A program made the translations under genes and the position numbers. The notes under the pieces were generated by a model. It searched no databases. It was given only the letters and a program-made list of their open reading frames with translations, and was not told the DNA's origin. Below, piece after piece: positions 7,298 through 15,377 of a stretch of DNA of 64,000 nucleotides (positions are counted from its first letter, which is position 1; every line of letters starts with the position of its first letter). The stretch comes from Fibrisoma montanum (GTDB taxonomy: Bacteria > Bacteroidota > Bacteroidia > Cytophagales > Spirosomataceae), in assembly GCF_003583365.1 (NCBI RefSeq), contig NZ_QXED01000005.1, positions 372,001-436,000 on the forward strand. The letters are read 5' to 3'.

Positions 7298-10035
7298 TGC
7301 GTTACGGCTGGGATTTATATGTAAACGACCTGATGAGTTCGCCCCTGATGAAGATGGCGAACCTGTATCAATCCACGGTCTCTACATTGACCAGAGGGGC
7401 GTCGGCGATGGCTGGGTCGTTACAGCCGGTCGCTCGTCAGGTGGACAACCTGAACGGGCGGCTGGATCAGTTGCGCCGTCAGCGTAATCTATCGGTCAAT
7501 ACCGACGAGGTAGAGCAGGCCGAAGCAGAGATCGGACGGCTGGAACGTCGGATCGATCAACTGAATCGACCGGCTTCTATCAACATCACAGAACCGCCGT
7601 TGGCCAGGGCCTTTCGTCCGACAACGGTGGTTCCTCATGCACCAACGGCCGGATGGTCTACCCGGCAATTATCGTTTGACCAGGGCGCGGCCAGTCCAGT
7701 TGCGCCCCTTGCTACGGGGCGTCCAAGCTGGTCCGCTCCGATGCCCGAACGACAGCCGGTCGCTCCGATTCCCAGTCCCCAACCATCGCGGAACTTTACC
7801 GACGTTGTGAGGGGCTGGGCGTCGGCGTTCGTGCCCGCTCGTCAGTCGGCGGAAGGTCTTCAGGCTCGGTTAGATGATCTGGTCAGACGCCGGGCGCTGG
7901 CTGTGGACTGGGAAGCCGCTTCCCGGATCGACCGCGACATTGCCCGGACGGAAAGCCAGTTGACCAGGCTCCAGGAGCGGGCGAACCGTCCAGCGCGGGG
8001 CTTTGTCGATTCGGTCGTGTCGGGTATGGGTCGGCTGTCGGGATCGTTTGGGCCGGTACGTCAGGATGCTGATGAGCTGAATGCCCGGTTAGATGACCTT
8101 CGTCAGCGCCGGGCACTCATGGTCGATGCCAGCCAGATCGGACGGGCTGATCGTGACATCGCCCGGATGGAACGGCAACTGGCCAGAGTGCAGGAACGGG
8201 CGAACCGACCCGCGCCGTCTGGCTTCTTTGGTTCGTTGCGGAATAACGTCAACCGTTTTGTTGGGGCGCTGATGCCTGCCGGTGTGCAGTTGGCAACGCT
8301 CCGTCAGCAACTCGAACGGGCGACCGAACGCCGGGAGCTGGCGATTGGTACGACCGCGATCCGGAACGCCCAACGCGAAGTCGAACGGCTCCAGCGTCAG
8401 ATCAATCAACTGGAGGGCAATGGGGGCGGTGAGCAGAAAGAAGGTATGTTCTCGTCGCTACGGTCGTCGGCCCTGGGCTACATTGCTGGTGCTGGGTTGC
8501 TAGCCGGGGCGGGTGCGTTCTTTAGTTCTGGAATGCAGCGCGAACAGACCCAGGTTGCCTATGAGCAATTCTTGGGTAAGGACACGAAGCCGGTGATGAG
8601 TCAGTTGGATGTATTTGCCAACAAGACGCCGTTCGAGAATGACCAGGTGTACAAGGGCGGCCAAAGTCTCCTGTCGGTTGGCTTTACCGGGCAACAGTTG
8701 ATCCCTGAAATGACGGGGATCGGCAACATGGCAGCCGGTGCCCAAAAGGACTTCAATGAACTGACGGCCGCTTACGCCAAGATCAAAGCAAAGGGCTTTA
8801 TCGACGGCGGTGAGTTACACCAGGAGTTCGGCGGTACCAGGCTCATGGACCAACTGAAAGCGAACCTGGGCGTTAACGGCGAGGAACTGTTTAAGCTGGC
8901 AGAGCAACGTAAGATTAAGTTCGAGGATGTCCAAAAAGCCATTGGTGATTTATCGTCTCCAGGAGGGGCATACGGTGGTGCAATGGATAAGCAAAGCCAA
9001 ACGGCCTTTGGTAAGTTCTCAACCTTCCTGGGTACGCTGAAGCTGAAGTTCTCAACTTGGGCGGCTGGCTTCAATGATTCATTAGGGAAGTTGTTCGATT
9101 TCGGTACGGCGTTGATCGATCAGATTGATCCGTTCTTAGCCAAACTTCAGCCGGTGTTTCAGGTGGTCGTAACCGGCATGGGGCAACTGTGGACGGCTAC
9201 GGAGCCAGTACGCACCCTGATCGGCGACCTGCTTACGTGGGTGGTCAACCTGTGGACCGGCTTCGGTGGGTTGGGGGGAGCCACCAGCGGCCTGTCGGTC
9301 ATCTTTGACGTACTGGCGTCGGTGGTCTGGACAATCAGCACTGCGCTTCAGTTCGTCGGTAACATCGTCTTATGGCTGGCCAGTAGTCCGTATGTCCAAC
9401 TGATCGCCATTATCTACGGGGCCGTTCGAGCGGCCATGATGCTAAACGCGGCAATGATGGCGAACCCGGTCGGCTTTATCGTCGGTGGGATCATGGCCGT
9501 AGTTGCCGCTATCAAGTACCTGTGGGATAACGTGGACGGCTTCCGGCAAACCCTCATGAAGTTGTGGGAAGTAGCCAAGTCAATTTTCGGCCGGATCGGT
9601 GCCATCGCCAAAGCCGCCTTCACCTTCGACTTCGCGGAGCTGGCCAGGCAGTTAGGAGCCGCCTGGACGGAAGGGACCAGCAACGGCCAGAAGCGGTTCG
9701 ATGACGACAAGAAACGGCGGGAATCGGAGAAGGCGGGCGCAAAGCCTAAGCCCATCGCTGGTCCTAATTCGGCCTTCGCCAATAACCCCTTCGCCAAAAC
9801 GCCGGGGCTGGCCAGCGCAGGCAATGCCGCTGATAAGGATAAGAAGTCGGGTATTCAGTCAGGCGTGACCGGAGCCAAGTCCACCAACATCACGATCAAT
9901 CTTAAGAGTCTGGTCGATGGGGGTGTTCACGTGCATAGTACAACCTTAACCGAAGGGTTAGGCGACATAGAAAGGAAAGTAAAGGAGGTGCTTTTGAGTG
10001 TCCTTAATTCAGCTAGTTCAATCGAGACAGTGTAA
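7297..10035 (+). CDS. Tape measure protein
   Basis: 912 residues. It sets tail length and is a membrane-interacting injection protein. The N-terminal 370 residues hold four copies of a 45-50 residue coiled-coil unit (see repeat entry) with Pro-rich linkers. Then come a Gly/Ala membrane-like stretch near 390-410 (LGYIAGAGLLAGAGAFF) and a central domain of tape-measure type (LDVFANKTPFENDQVYKGGQ). Several hydrophobic segments follow between residues 610 and 740. The C terminus is Lys/Asp-rich. The ATG overlaps the stop of the frameshifted chaperone. At about 0.15 nm per residue it predicts a tail near 135 nm (inference). Confidence 0.9.
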   Translation: MRYGWDLYVNDLMSSPLMKMANLYQSTVSTLTRGASAMAGSLQPVARQVDNLNGRLDQLRRQRNLSVNTDEVEQAEAEIGRLERRIDQLNRPASINITEPPLARAFRPTTVVPHAPTAGWSTRQLSFDQGAASPVAPLATGRPSWSAPMPERQPVAPIPSPQPSRNFTDVVRGWASAFVPARQSAEGLQARLDDLVRRRALAVDWEAASRIDRDIARTESQLTRLQERANRPARGFVDSVVSGMGRLSGSFGPVRQDADELNARLDDLRQRRALMVDASQIGRADRDIARMERQLARVQERANRPAPSGFFGSLRNNVNRFVGALMPAGVQLATLRQQLERATERRELAIGTTAIRNAQREVERLQRQINQLEGNGGGEQKEGMFSSLRSSALGYIAGAGLLAGAGAFFSSGMQREQTQVAYEQFLGKDTKPVMSQLDVFANKTPFENDQVYKGGQSLLSVGFTGQQLIPEMTGIGNMAAGAQKDFNELTAAYAKIKAKGFIDGGELHQEFGGTRLMDQLKANLGVNGEELFKLAEQRKIKFEDVQKAIGDLSSPGGAYGGAMDKQSQTAFGKFSTFLGTLKLKFSTWAAGFNDSLGKLFDFGTALIDQIDPFLAKLQPVFQVVVTGMGQLWTATEPVRTLIGDLLTWVVNLWTGFGGLGGATSGLSVIFDVLASVVWTISTALQFVGNIVLWLASSPYVQLIAIIYGAVRAAMMLNAAMMANPVGFIVGGIMAVVAAIKYLWDNVDGFRQTLMKLWEVAKSIFGRIGAIAKAAFTFDFAELARQLGAAWTEGTSNGQKRFDDDKKRRESEKAGAKPKPIAGPNSAFANNPFAKTPGLASAGNAADKDKKSGIQSGVTGAKSTNITINLKSLVDGGVHVHSTTLTEGLGDIERKVKEVLLSVLNSASSIETV
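7423..8418 (+). repeat. Four coiled-coil units within the tape measure
   Basis: Units at about residues 43-92, 181-232, 255-306 and 330-374 share the scheme LxxRLDDLRxRRAL-x(10-15)-DRDIARxExQLxRxQERANRPA. Units two and three are nearly identical over 45 residues; one and four are more diverged. Unit spacing is uneven because of Pro-rich inserts. Confidence 0.85.
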
Positions 10036-10037
10036 CG

Positions 10038-10550
10038 ATGGCAGATGCAACTACAGGTGGATTAAGTCTTACTGCGTCATCGGCTGATCTGGCTGGGGCG
10101 GGTGGTCTAGTGTCCGTTGAAGTAACGGGGGGCTTGACCATGATGTGTCCGGTGTATCTGGGTCTGAGTCGCGCCCAAAATGATTTGTACCTGTTCCCGC
10201 TGGAGCCGCTGATTTCAGTGAAAGGTAGGAACGTAATCACCGAACGTCAGATTGCCAAAAATCGGGGCGTCGGTTCAGTTAAAGAACAGTTTGGCACGGG
10301 CGACTATACGATTGAAATCCGGGGTATGCTTCAGAATAAAGAAGGTACCTATCCCGAAAGCGATATAACTAAGCTGACCAAGCTATTCACGGCGGGTAAG
10401 TCGCTGGTCATTGTCAGTCAGCTAACCAGTATTTGTAACATCGAATTGATGTGCGTAACCGAATGGGAATTTCCCGAAACGCCTGGTCTGGAGAATCAAG
10501 CGTTCGTGATCCGGGGGGTGTCGGATGAGGATTTTCAACTGCTAACCTAA
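10038..10550 (+). CDS. Baseplate/tail protein, DUF6046-like
   Basis: 170 residues between the tape measure and the hub gene. It has no membrane segment. The middle (VKGRNVITERQIAKNRGVGSVKE, FGTGDYTIEIRGMLQN) looks like proteins annotated as DUF6046 in Bacteroidota prophages. The place suggests a baseplate part in the position of Mu gp43 or P2 gpU. The start ATG overlaps the GTGTAACG run at the tape-measure stop by two bases' spacing. Exact role unknown. Confidence 0.6.
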   Translation: MADATTGGLSLTASSADLAGAGGLVSVEVTGGLTMMCPVYLGLSRAQNDLYLFPLEPLISVKGRNVITERQIAKNRGVGSVKEQFGTGDYTIEIRGMLQNKEGTYPESDITKLTKLFTAGKSLVIVSQLTSICNIELMCVTEWEFPETPGLENQAFVIRGVSDEDFQLLT

Positions 10551-10564
10551 ACGGCGTTTAAACG

Positions 10565-11566
10565 ATGTTTAAAATGGATTTCGAGGTAAAGGTTGGCAAC
10601 TACCGCATTAATGGCATTGAGTCGATTACTATTGAATCGTCGGTTGATCTGTTGTCGGATAAATGCACGATTACCTTTCCGGGGGCGCTCTATAATAAGC
10701 CCTGGCAGGTTGAAGATAAGCTCAAGCGGGGCGATAAGGTGACGGTTAAACTGGGCTACAACGTAAAGGATAATCCGGCTAATCTGCATACGGAATTCGT
10801 CGGCTACCTGCGTTCGTTCGGGCCGAACCTGCCGATGAAGCTCGAATGTGAAGACGCGGCCTACCTGCTGAGAAAGCCAATACCCGACCGGCACTTCAAG
10901 AAAACGACGGCCGTAGAAGTGATTCGCTACATCGTCGGTGAAGTCAATAAGCAGCTTACCGGGGACTCGATTCAGTTCGTGACTAATCTGAAGGGCTTGG
11001 ACTATGAAAAGTTTACCCTGATCCGGGCCAATGGCTACGAAGCTCTACAGAAGATTAAGGACGACTTCGGTATAGCGATCTATTGCCGAACCAATGCGGC
11101 CGGTAAGCCCGAACTGCATTGCCATCTGGCCTATACCGAAAAGCGGGGCGAAGTGAAGTATGACTTCATGAAGAACGTCGAAGAGTCGGACGATCTGAAG
11201 TACATCAAAAAGGATGATGTTCGATTTCGGGCGAAAGTGATTGGCCATCAAAAGAATGGCAAGACAATTCAGATTGAGGTAGGCGACAAAGGGGGGGACT
11301 TGCGGACGATCCACTTGCCGAACGTGTCCAGTAAAGAGTCGCTGGAGAAAGCCGGAAAGGAACACTTAAAGCGGTTGACCTATGACGGATACAAAGGGTC
11401 GCTCAAAGGATGGCTTATCCCCGTCTGTGAGATTGGCTATTACGCGACTGTAGTCGATAAAGAGTACCCCGAACGAGAAGGCAAGTACTTTGTCAATGCC
11501 GTTAAAACGGAGTTCAATAAATCAGGTGGTTGTCGGACGGTGACGCTTGGCGTTAAGCTATCCTAA
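10565..11566 (+). CDS. Baseplate hub protein, gpD/gp44-like
   Basis: 333 residues, without signal or membrane segment. It starts MFKMDFEVKVGNYRINGIESITIES and has two repeated tube-like domains and a charged middle (KYDFMKNVEESDDLKYIKK), as in late-control protein D / Mu gp44 / T4 gp27 hub proteins. The hub sits on the tail tube and carries the spike; the next gene is spike-like, in line with this. Family assignment follows from order and overall composition. Confidence 0.75.
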   Translation: MFKMDFEVKVGNYRINGIESITIESSVDLLSDKCTITFPGALYNKPWQVEDKLKRGDKVTVKLGYNVKDNPANLHTEFVGYLRSFGPNLPMKLECEDAAYLLRKPIPDRHFKKTTAVEVIRYIVGEVNKQLTGDSIQFVTNLKGLDYEKFTLIRANGYEALQKIKDDFGIAIYCRTNAAGKPELHCHLAYTEKRGEVKYDFMKNVEESDDLKYIKKDDVRFRAKVIGHQKNGKTIQIEVGDKGGDLRTIHLPNVSSKESLEKAGKEHLKRLTYDGYKGSLKGWLIPVCEIGYYATVVDKEYPEREGKYFVNAVKTEFNKSGGCRTVTLGVKLS

Positions 11567-11620
11567 CAAAACAATCTTCCGTTTCTCAGCTGTAAGCGCA
11601 GCAGCAGTTCAAAATATTCT

Positions 11621-12325
11621 ATGGATTTAGACGCACAAATAGTAGCGGGATTAAAAAATAGTCAATCCCCCCCGCCCATTCAGGTTTGGCCCGCTACCGT
11701 CAAGTCGGTGGAGGGCCTGACCTGTACGGTAAACCTGCTGAATACGGGGCTTCAGGGTGACGCGGCCATACCAGGCGTGAACCTACGGGCGAACGACGAA
11801 GCAAAGGAAGGCGTGTTGCTCGTACCCCGAAAAGATTCGGTTGTCTTCGTGGCAGCCGTCGAAAACGACATGAACAATATGTTCGTCGTCTTTGTGTCGG
11901 AGGTCGATAAGGTCGAATGCATCATCGACAAGATGAAGGTATCGGTCGATAAGGACGTGCTGAAGGCCGAACGGGAAAAGGTATCACTTCAGCTTGATAC
12001 GAAGCTGACAGCCGCCAACGATAAAGTTAGCCTGGTCCTGGAGCCGTCGAAGCTGACAGCCGCCAACGACGGCAAGGTAACGATGACGCTCGAAGCCAGC
12101 AAAGCGACCATGAAGCAGGAAGCGGCCGTGATTGAACTGTCGGCTGGTAAGATCAGCATCAAGAACGGGTCTACGTCGCTGAAGCAGGTCCTGGATCAAC
12201 TGCTGACGACCCTAATCGGCTTCAAGGTGATTTGCGCGGCTCCTGGGTCGCCCTCGGCTCCGTTCCCGGCCGACGTGACGGCCTTCACCAACCTGAAGGC
12301 AACGCTAAACAACTTACTCCAATGA
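11621..12325 (+). CDS. Baseplate spike protein, gpV/gp45-like
   Basis: 234 residues. The N-terminal 100 residues fit an OB-fold domain (VWPATVKSVEGLTCTVNLLN, DAAIPGVNL, EGVLLVPRKDSVVFVA). Then comes a series of short repeats (KLTAANDKVSLVLEPS, KLTAANDGKVTMTLEAS, KISIKNGSTS) typical of a trimeric beta-helix needle. A 21-bp DNA word, GAAGCTGACAGCC..., is repeated at 12001 and 12049. The C terminus is a helical tail. The stop overlaps the next start in ATGA. It should pierce the outer membrane of the host. Confidence 0.75.
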   Translation: MDLDAQIVAGLKNSQSPPPIQVWPATVKSVEGLTCTVNLLNTGLQGDAAIPGVNLRANDEAKEGVLLVPRKDSVVFVAAVENDMNNMFVVFVSEVDKVECIIDKMKVSVDKDVLKAEREKVSLQLDTKLTAANDKVSLVLEPSKLTAANDGKVTMTLEASKATMKQEAAVIELSAGKISIKNGSTSLKQVLDQLLTTLIGFKVICAAPGSPSAPFPADVTAFTNLKATLNNLLQ

Positions 12326-12636
12326 CGACACCTATCGACATCATATCGACGCCCGAAGGCGACTTGCTGGAGAAGTTCGGCGATCTGGTACTGGGCAACG
12401 CGACGGAGCTACACCAGTACGACATCGTGATCGCACACAAAGCCTGGCACCACTGGGAGCCGACCGTTGGGGTAGGTATTCGTGACTACCTGTTGGACGA
12501 ACGTGACGGGGCGGTCCTGAACGGGATCGTTCGTAAGGAGCTGACCCGCGACGGCCTGGTTGTGCAGTCGCTTACGGTTAATCGGGGGGAGGTGTTTATA
12601 GATGGCTATTACGATGAAAACTTACTCAGTACGTGA
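12322..12636 (+). CDS. Baseplate wedge protein, gp25/gp46-like
   Basis: 104 residues starting at the ATG that overlaps the spike stop; the reading frame is open further upstream but only inside the spike gene. The segment WEPTVGVGIRDYLLDERD near residue 50, followed by NGIVRKELTRDGLVVQSL, resembles small baseplate wedge proteins of the T4 gp25 / P2 W / Mu gp46 group. It overlaps the LysM-type gene by 35 bp. The family assignment is moderate. Confidence 0.65.
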   Translation: MTTPIDIISTPEGDLLEKFGDLVLGNATELHQYDIVIAHKAWHHWEPTVGVGIRDYLLDERDGAVLNGIVRKELTRDGLVVQSLTVNRGEVFIDGYYDENLLST

Positions 12637-12898
12637 CGGGCAAAGCCTGTGGGATATAGCCGTCGAAGTGTATGGTGACGTGGAAGCGGTGTACTGGCTG
12701 CTGGATGACAACCGCAGTCAGATACAGGGTATCACGGATCGGCTGTATCCGGGTATGCTCCTGACCATTCGGGACGTACCAAAGAACACCAGGGTAGCGA
12801 CCTACCTAAAAGACTTTGCGCCTTTTCAAACCATTGATGAGGGAGACCGACCGGAAGGGGTCGGCTACTGGTATTTGAGTGAATATGTAGTGCAATAA
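12602..12898 (+). CDS. LysM-domain tail protein, gpX-like
   Basis: 98 residues with one LysM domain: YSVRDGQSLWDIAVEVYGDVEAVYWLLDDNR, then GITDRLYPGMLLTIRDV. Phage tail proteins of this type (P2 gpX, T4 gp53) bind in the baseplate near the hub. The start overlaps the preceding wedge gene, and a TATAG sequence comes just before it. No signal peptide, so it is not a secreted cell-wall enzyme. Confidence 0.8.
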   Translation: MAITMKTYSVRDGQSLWDIAVEVYGDVEAVYWLLDDNRSQIQGITDRLYPGMLLTIRDVPKNTRVATYLKDFAPFQTIDEGDRPEGVGYWYLSEYVVQ

Positions 12899-12919
12899 CT
12901 AAACGAGTACCCAACCGTA

Positions 12920-13726
12920 ATGAGAACACTAGAAGAAATTAAAACGGAGATGGACGCGGTTCAGTCGACCATTCCCGAAGCGGCTAAATTAACCAGTAAG
13001 TCGAAGGTGTCGGTCTTTGGGACGCTTCGCAATATCTGGGCGCTGTTTGTCCAGACGCTCGAACACCAGTTCGATGTCATGACGACAGACCTGCAAACCG
13101 CTTATGATGCCAAACAGATCGGAACCGTTGGCTGGTATGCTGACCAGGTGCGAAACTTTCAGTATGGCGACCGCCTGACGTTCGTTAATGGCCGTCCGGG
13201 GTATGCCGTCATCGATGATGCCAAGCGGATCGTTCGTCAGGTATCGGTTACGGAAGTGGGTAATAGCCGACTATTGATTAAGGCCGCTAAGCCTGATGGC
13301 TTGTACATGAAGGAGTTGTCCAATGACGAGCTGAACGCCCTACGTGCCTACGTTCGTAACATCAAGTATGCCGGGGTGAAGACCGATGTTGTGAGCCTGC
13401 CTGCTGACGAACTACGCATTCGAGCGGTGGCAAAGATTGACCCTCAGATCATGAATCCGGACGGTATGGCCTTAGATGGTAGCGGGCGTAAACTTGTCCA
13501 TGAAGCAATCATTATTTACGCCCGTTCATTGCCCTTCGATGGCGTCTTTTCATGGACTGGCTTAACCGACGTTTGTCAGACCTATTTAGGTATTAAAGAC
13601 TTCGTGGTGCGGGAAACGTCATGGCGTCCGGCTGGTTCCCCCAACTGGCAGCCGTTCGAGCGTGAGTTAGTGTCTCCAGCGGGGCACATGAAGGCGATTG
13701 AGTTTCAGATTGAATACATCTTCTAA
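12920..13726 (+). CDS. Baseplate protein, gpJ-like
   Basis: 268 residues. The C-terminal two thirds (LNALRAYVRNIKYAGVKTDVVSLPADELRIRAVAKIDP, HEAIIIYARSLPFDGVFSWTGLTDVCQTYLGIKDF) have the arrangement of baseplate J proteins, which form wedge-linking parts. The N-terminal part is helical. It is followed by a gpI-like gene, the normal J-I order. The ATG comes directly after CCAACCGTA. Confidence 0.7.
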   Translation: MRTLEEIKTEMDAVQSTIPEAAKLTSKSKVSVFGTLRNIWALFVQTLEHQFDVMTTDLQTAYDAKQIGTVGWYADQVRNFQYGDRLTFVNGRPGYAVIDDAKRIVRQVSVTEVGNSRLLIKAAKPDGLYMKELSNDELNALRAYVRNIKYAGVKTDVVSLPADELRIRAVAKIDPQIMNPDGMALDGSGRKLVHEAIIIYARSLPFDGVFSWTGLTDVCQTYLGIKDFVVRETSWRPAGSPNWQPFERELVSPAGHMKAIEFQIEYIF

Positions 13727-13734
13727 TCACGACC

Positions 13735-15375
13735 ATGTTCGATCTGGATAGTTTCATTCGCCAACTGTTGCCCCCGCACCGTCGCCAACCGCTGACGGTT
13801 GCCCTGCTTAAAATCCTGTTCGGCCCGGCTCGTCTGGTCATGCAGGCGGTGTTTGACGCCCGCGCCCGGATGCTGGAAGACCTCCAGACCACGGGTCAGG
13901 TGATGACGCTCGAATACCTGCTGAACCGCGAATGTGCCAGCCGATGTTCAGGCCGCTTTCGCATTGAAGACGGCGACGATACCGGCTACACGTTCTACGT
14001 GATCTTTCCAAAAGACCTCGAAAACGTTGATGTGAATGGGATCGCGGGCCGGTCGATGAACGACATCATTGATCGGTACCGGCTGGCTGGTAAGAACTAC
14101 TTCGTGACCACGGCTGGTAACTTTGTGCCCCCTACGACGCCGGTACTGGACTGGCAGGAGGGCTACCCCTTCCGGGATCGAACCCTGTTGGCCTGGGGGG
14201 TTAAAACATATGGATCATACCGGACGAAGATTACGACGGGCACGACCATCGTACTGGATACAACGCTGGAATACGACGGGCCGTCTGACGTGCGTAGGCT
14301 GACGATTGATCCGACCAAAGAGTACATGATTGAAGTGGACTTTTTGAAAGTCACGCTTCCAGCAACCCAACAGCCGAACCCTGATCCCGACCCTGATCCC
14401 GATCCGGGGCCTGACCCCGATCCGGAGCTGATCGACATCGAAGCGGCTCTGGAGTGGAAGCCGCAGCAAAACCGACTGCTGTTCATCGGCGTGATCGCTA
14501 ACGCCCTGCCGACCGTTCGGCTGTCGGGTCCGGTTGCAGTGAATAAACCCGCCATTAACTTCGGTGTGAGCTTTTCGGGTGTGTACTATCCCTTCCGCTT
14601 TGATCGGGATACCCTGCCGAATGGTCGCTACATCGTAACCATCGAAGACGGTAAGGTGCCCAATTTCGTCGGCTGGTTCGACCTGACCGACGCCAACGGT
14701 GGTCAGGCTCCGATTCAGGAAGGTCCCCCGCCCGCGACGAACCAGGCACCCACTGTTCAGAACCAGATACCCGACCAGACGGGCAAGGTAGGCATATCGT
14801 TAAGCTACCAGATACCGAATAACACCTTTGCCGATTCGGACGGTCAGATCGTACAAATCGGGGTGAACGGTATTCCGCTGGGCCTATCCTGGAATGAGCC
14901 GGTTCGGGTGATTTCAGGGATTCCACAGATGCCGGGCACGTTCGTGGTGATTGTGACCGCGATGGACGACAAAGGGGCGACCGTCGAAGATCGGTTTAAC
15001 TTCGTGATCGCGCCGGACCAGACCAACCCCGAAAACCCGCCCCCCACGTCAGGGTATCAGAATACGTTCGTGGACGTGCCGCCCGATCCGGACATTCTGG
15101 ACTTGCGCTATAGCTGGTCGAACATCAACGGCGAACTCTTGGCGCATATCACCAACGCGGCCCCGACGCCGACGCCCCAACCAGGCGAACGCAACATGTG
15201 GTGGATTTCGGGCTATGATGAGCCGTTCTACGACAACTTCCCGAATGACCTTTACGTGCCGGAAGATACCTGGCTGAATGTGTATTTTGGTCAGGGACCC
15301 CGTAAGGAGGTGTACAATCAAGGGTACATCAATAAGTCGAATCAAACCATGTATATCGGCAAAGCCAACACGTAG
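13735..15375 (+). CDS. Baseplate gpI-like protein fused to Ig-like module
   Basis: 546 residues with a mosaic build. Residues 1-125 (FDLDSFIRQLLPPHRRQPL, MTLEYLLNRE) look like Bacteroidota gpI-type tail proteins. Residues 205-228 are a Pro-Asp linker. Residues 345-430 form a cadherin/He_PIG-like domain (NQAPTVQNQIPDQTGKVGISLSYQ, FADSDGQI, ISGIPQMPGTFVVIVTAMDDKGA). The C-terminal 110 residues are not recognised and end in a Trp/Tyr-rich segment. The Ig-like part probably works as a stalk or adhesion domain exposed at the baseplate rim. Fusion of a baseplate part and a cell-surface-type domain is notable. Confidence 0.65.
   Translation: MFDLDSFIRQLLPPHRRQPLTVALLKILFGPARLVMQAVFDARARMLEDLQTTGQVMTLEYLLNRECASRCSGRFRIEDGDDTGYTFYVIFPKDLENVDVNGIAGRSMNDIIDRYRLAGKNYFVTTAGNFVPPTTPVLDWQEGYPFRDRTLLAWGVKTYGSYRTKITTGTTIVLDTTLEYDGPSDVRRLTIDPTKEYMIEVDFLKVTLPATQQPNPDPDPDPDPGPDPDPELIDIEAALEWKPQQNRLLFIGVIANALPTVRLSGPVAVNKPAINFGVSFSGVYYPFRFDRDTLPNGRYIVTIEDGKVPNFVGWFDLTDANGGQAPIQEGPPPATNQAPTVQNQIPDQTGKVGISLSYQIPNNTFADSDGQIVQIGVNGIPLGLSWNEPVRVISGIPQMPGTFVVIVTAMDDKGATVEDRFNFVIAPDQTNPENPPPTSGYQNTFVDVPPDPDILDLRYSWSNINGELLAHITNAAPTPTPQPGERNMWWISGYDEPFYDNFPNDLYVPEDTWLNVYFGQGPRKEVYNQGYINKSNQTMYIGKANT
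14372..14428 (+). repeat. Pro-Asp linker repeat
   Basis: A run of CCTGAT/CCCGAC-type hexamers encodes alternating Pro and Asp residues (PDPDPDPGPDPDP) between the gpI-like part and the beta-rich part of the protein. Such acidic Pro-rich linkers separate folded domains. Confidence 0.85.
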
Positions 15376-15377
15376 CC

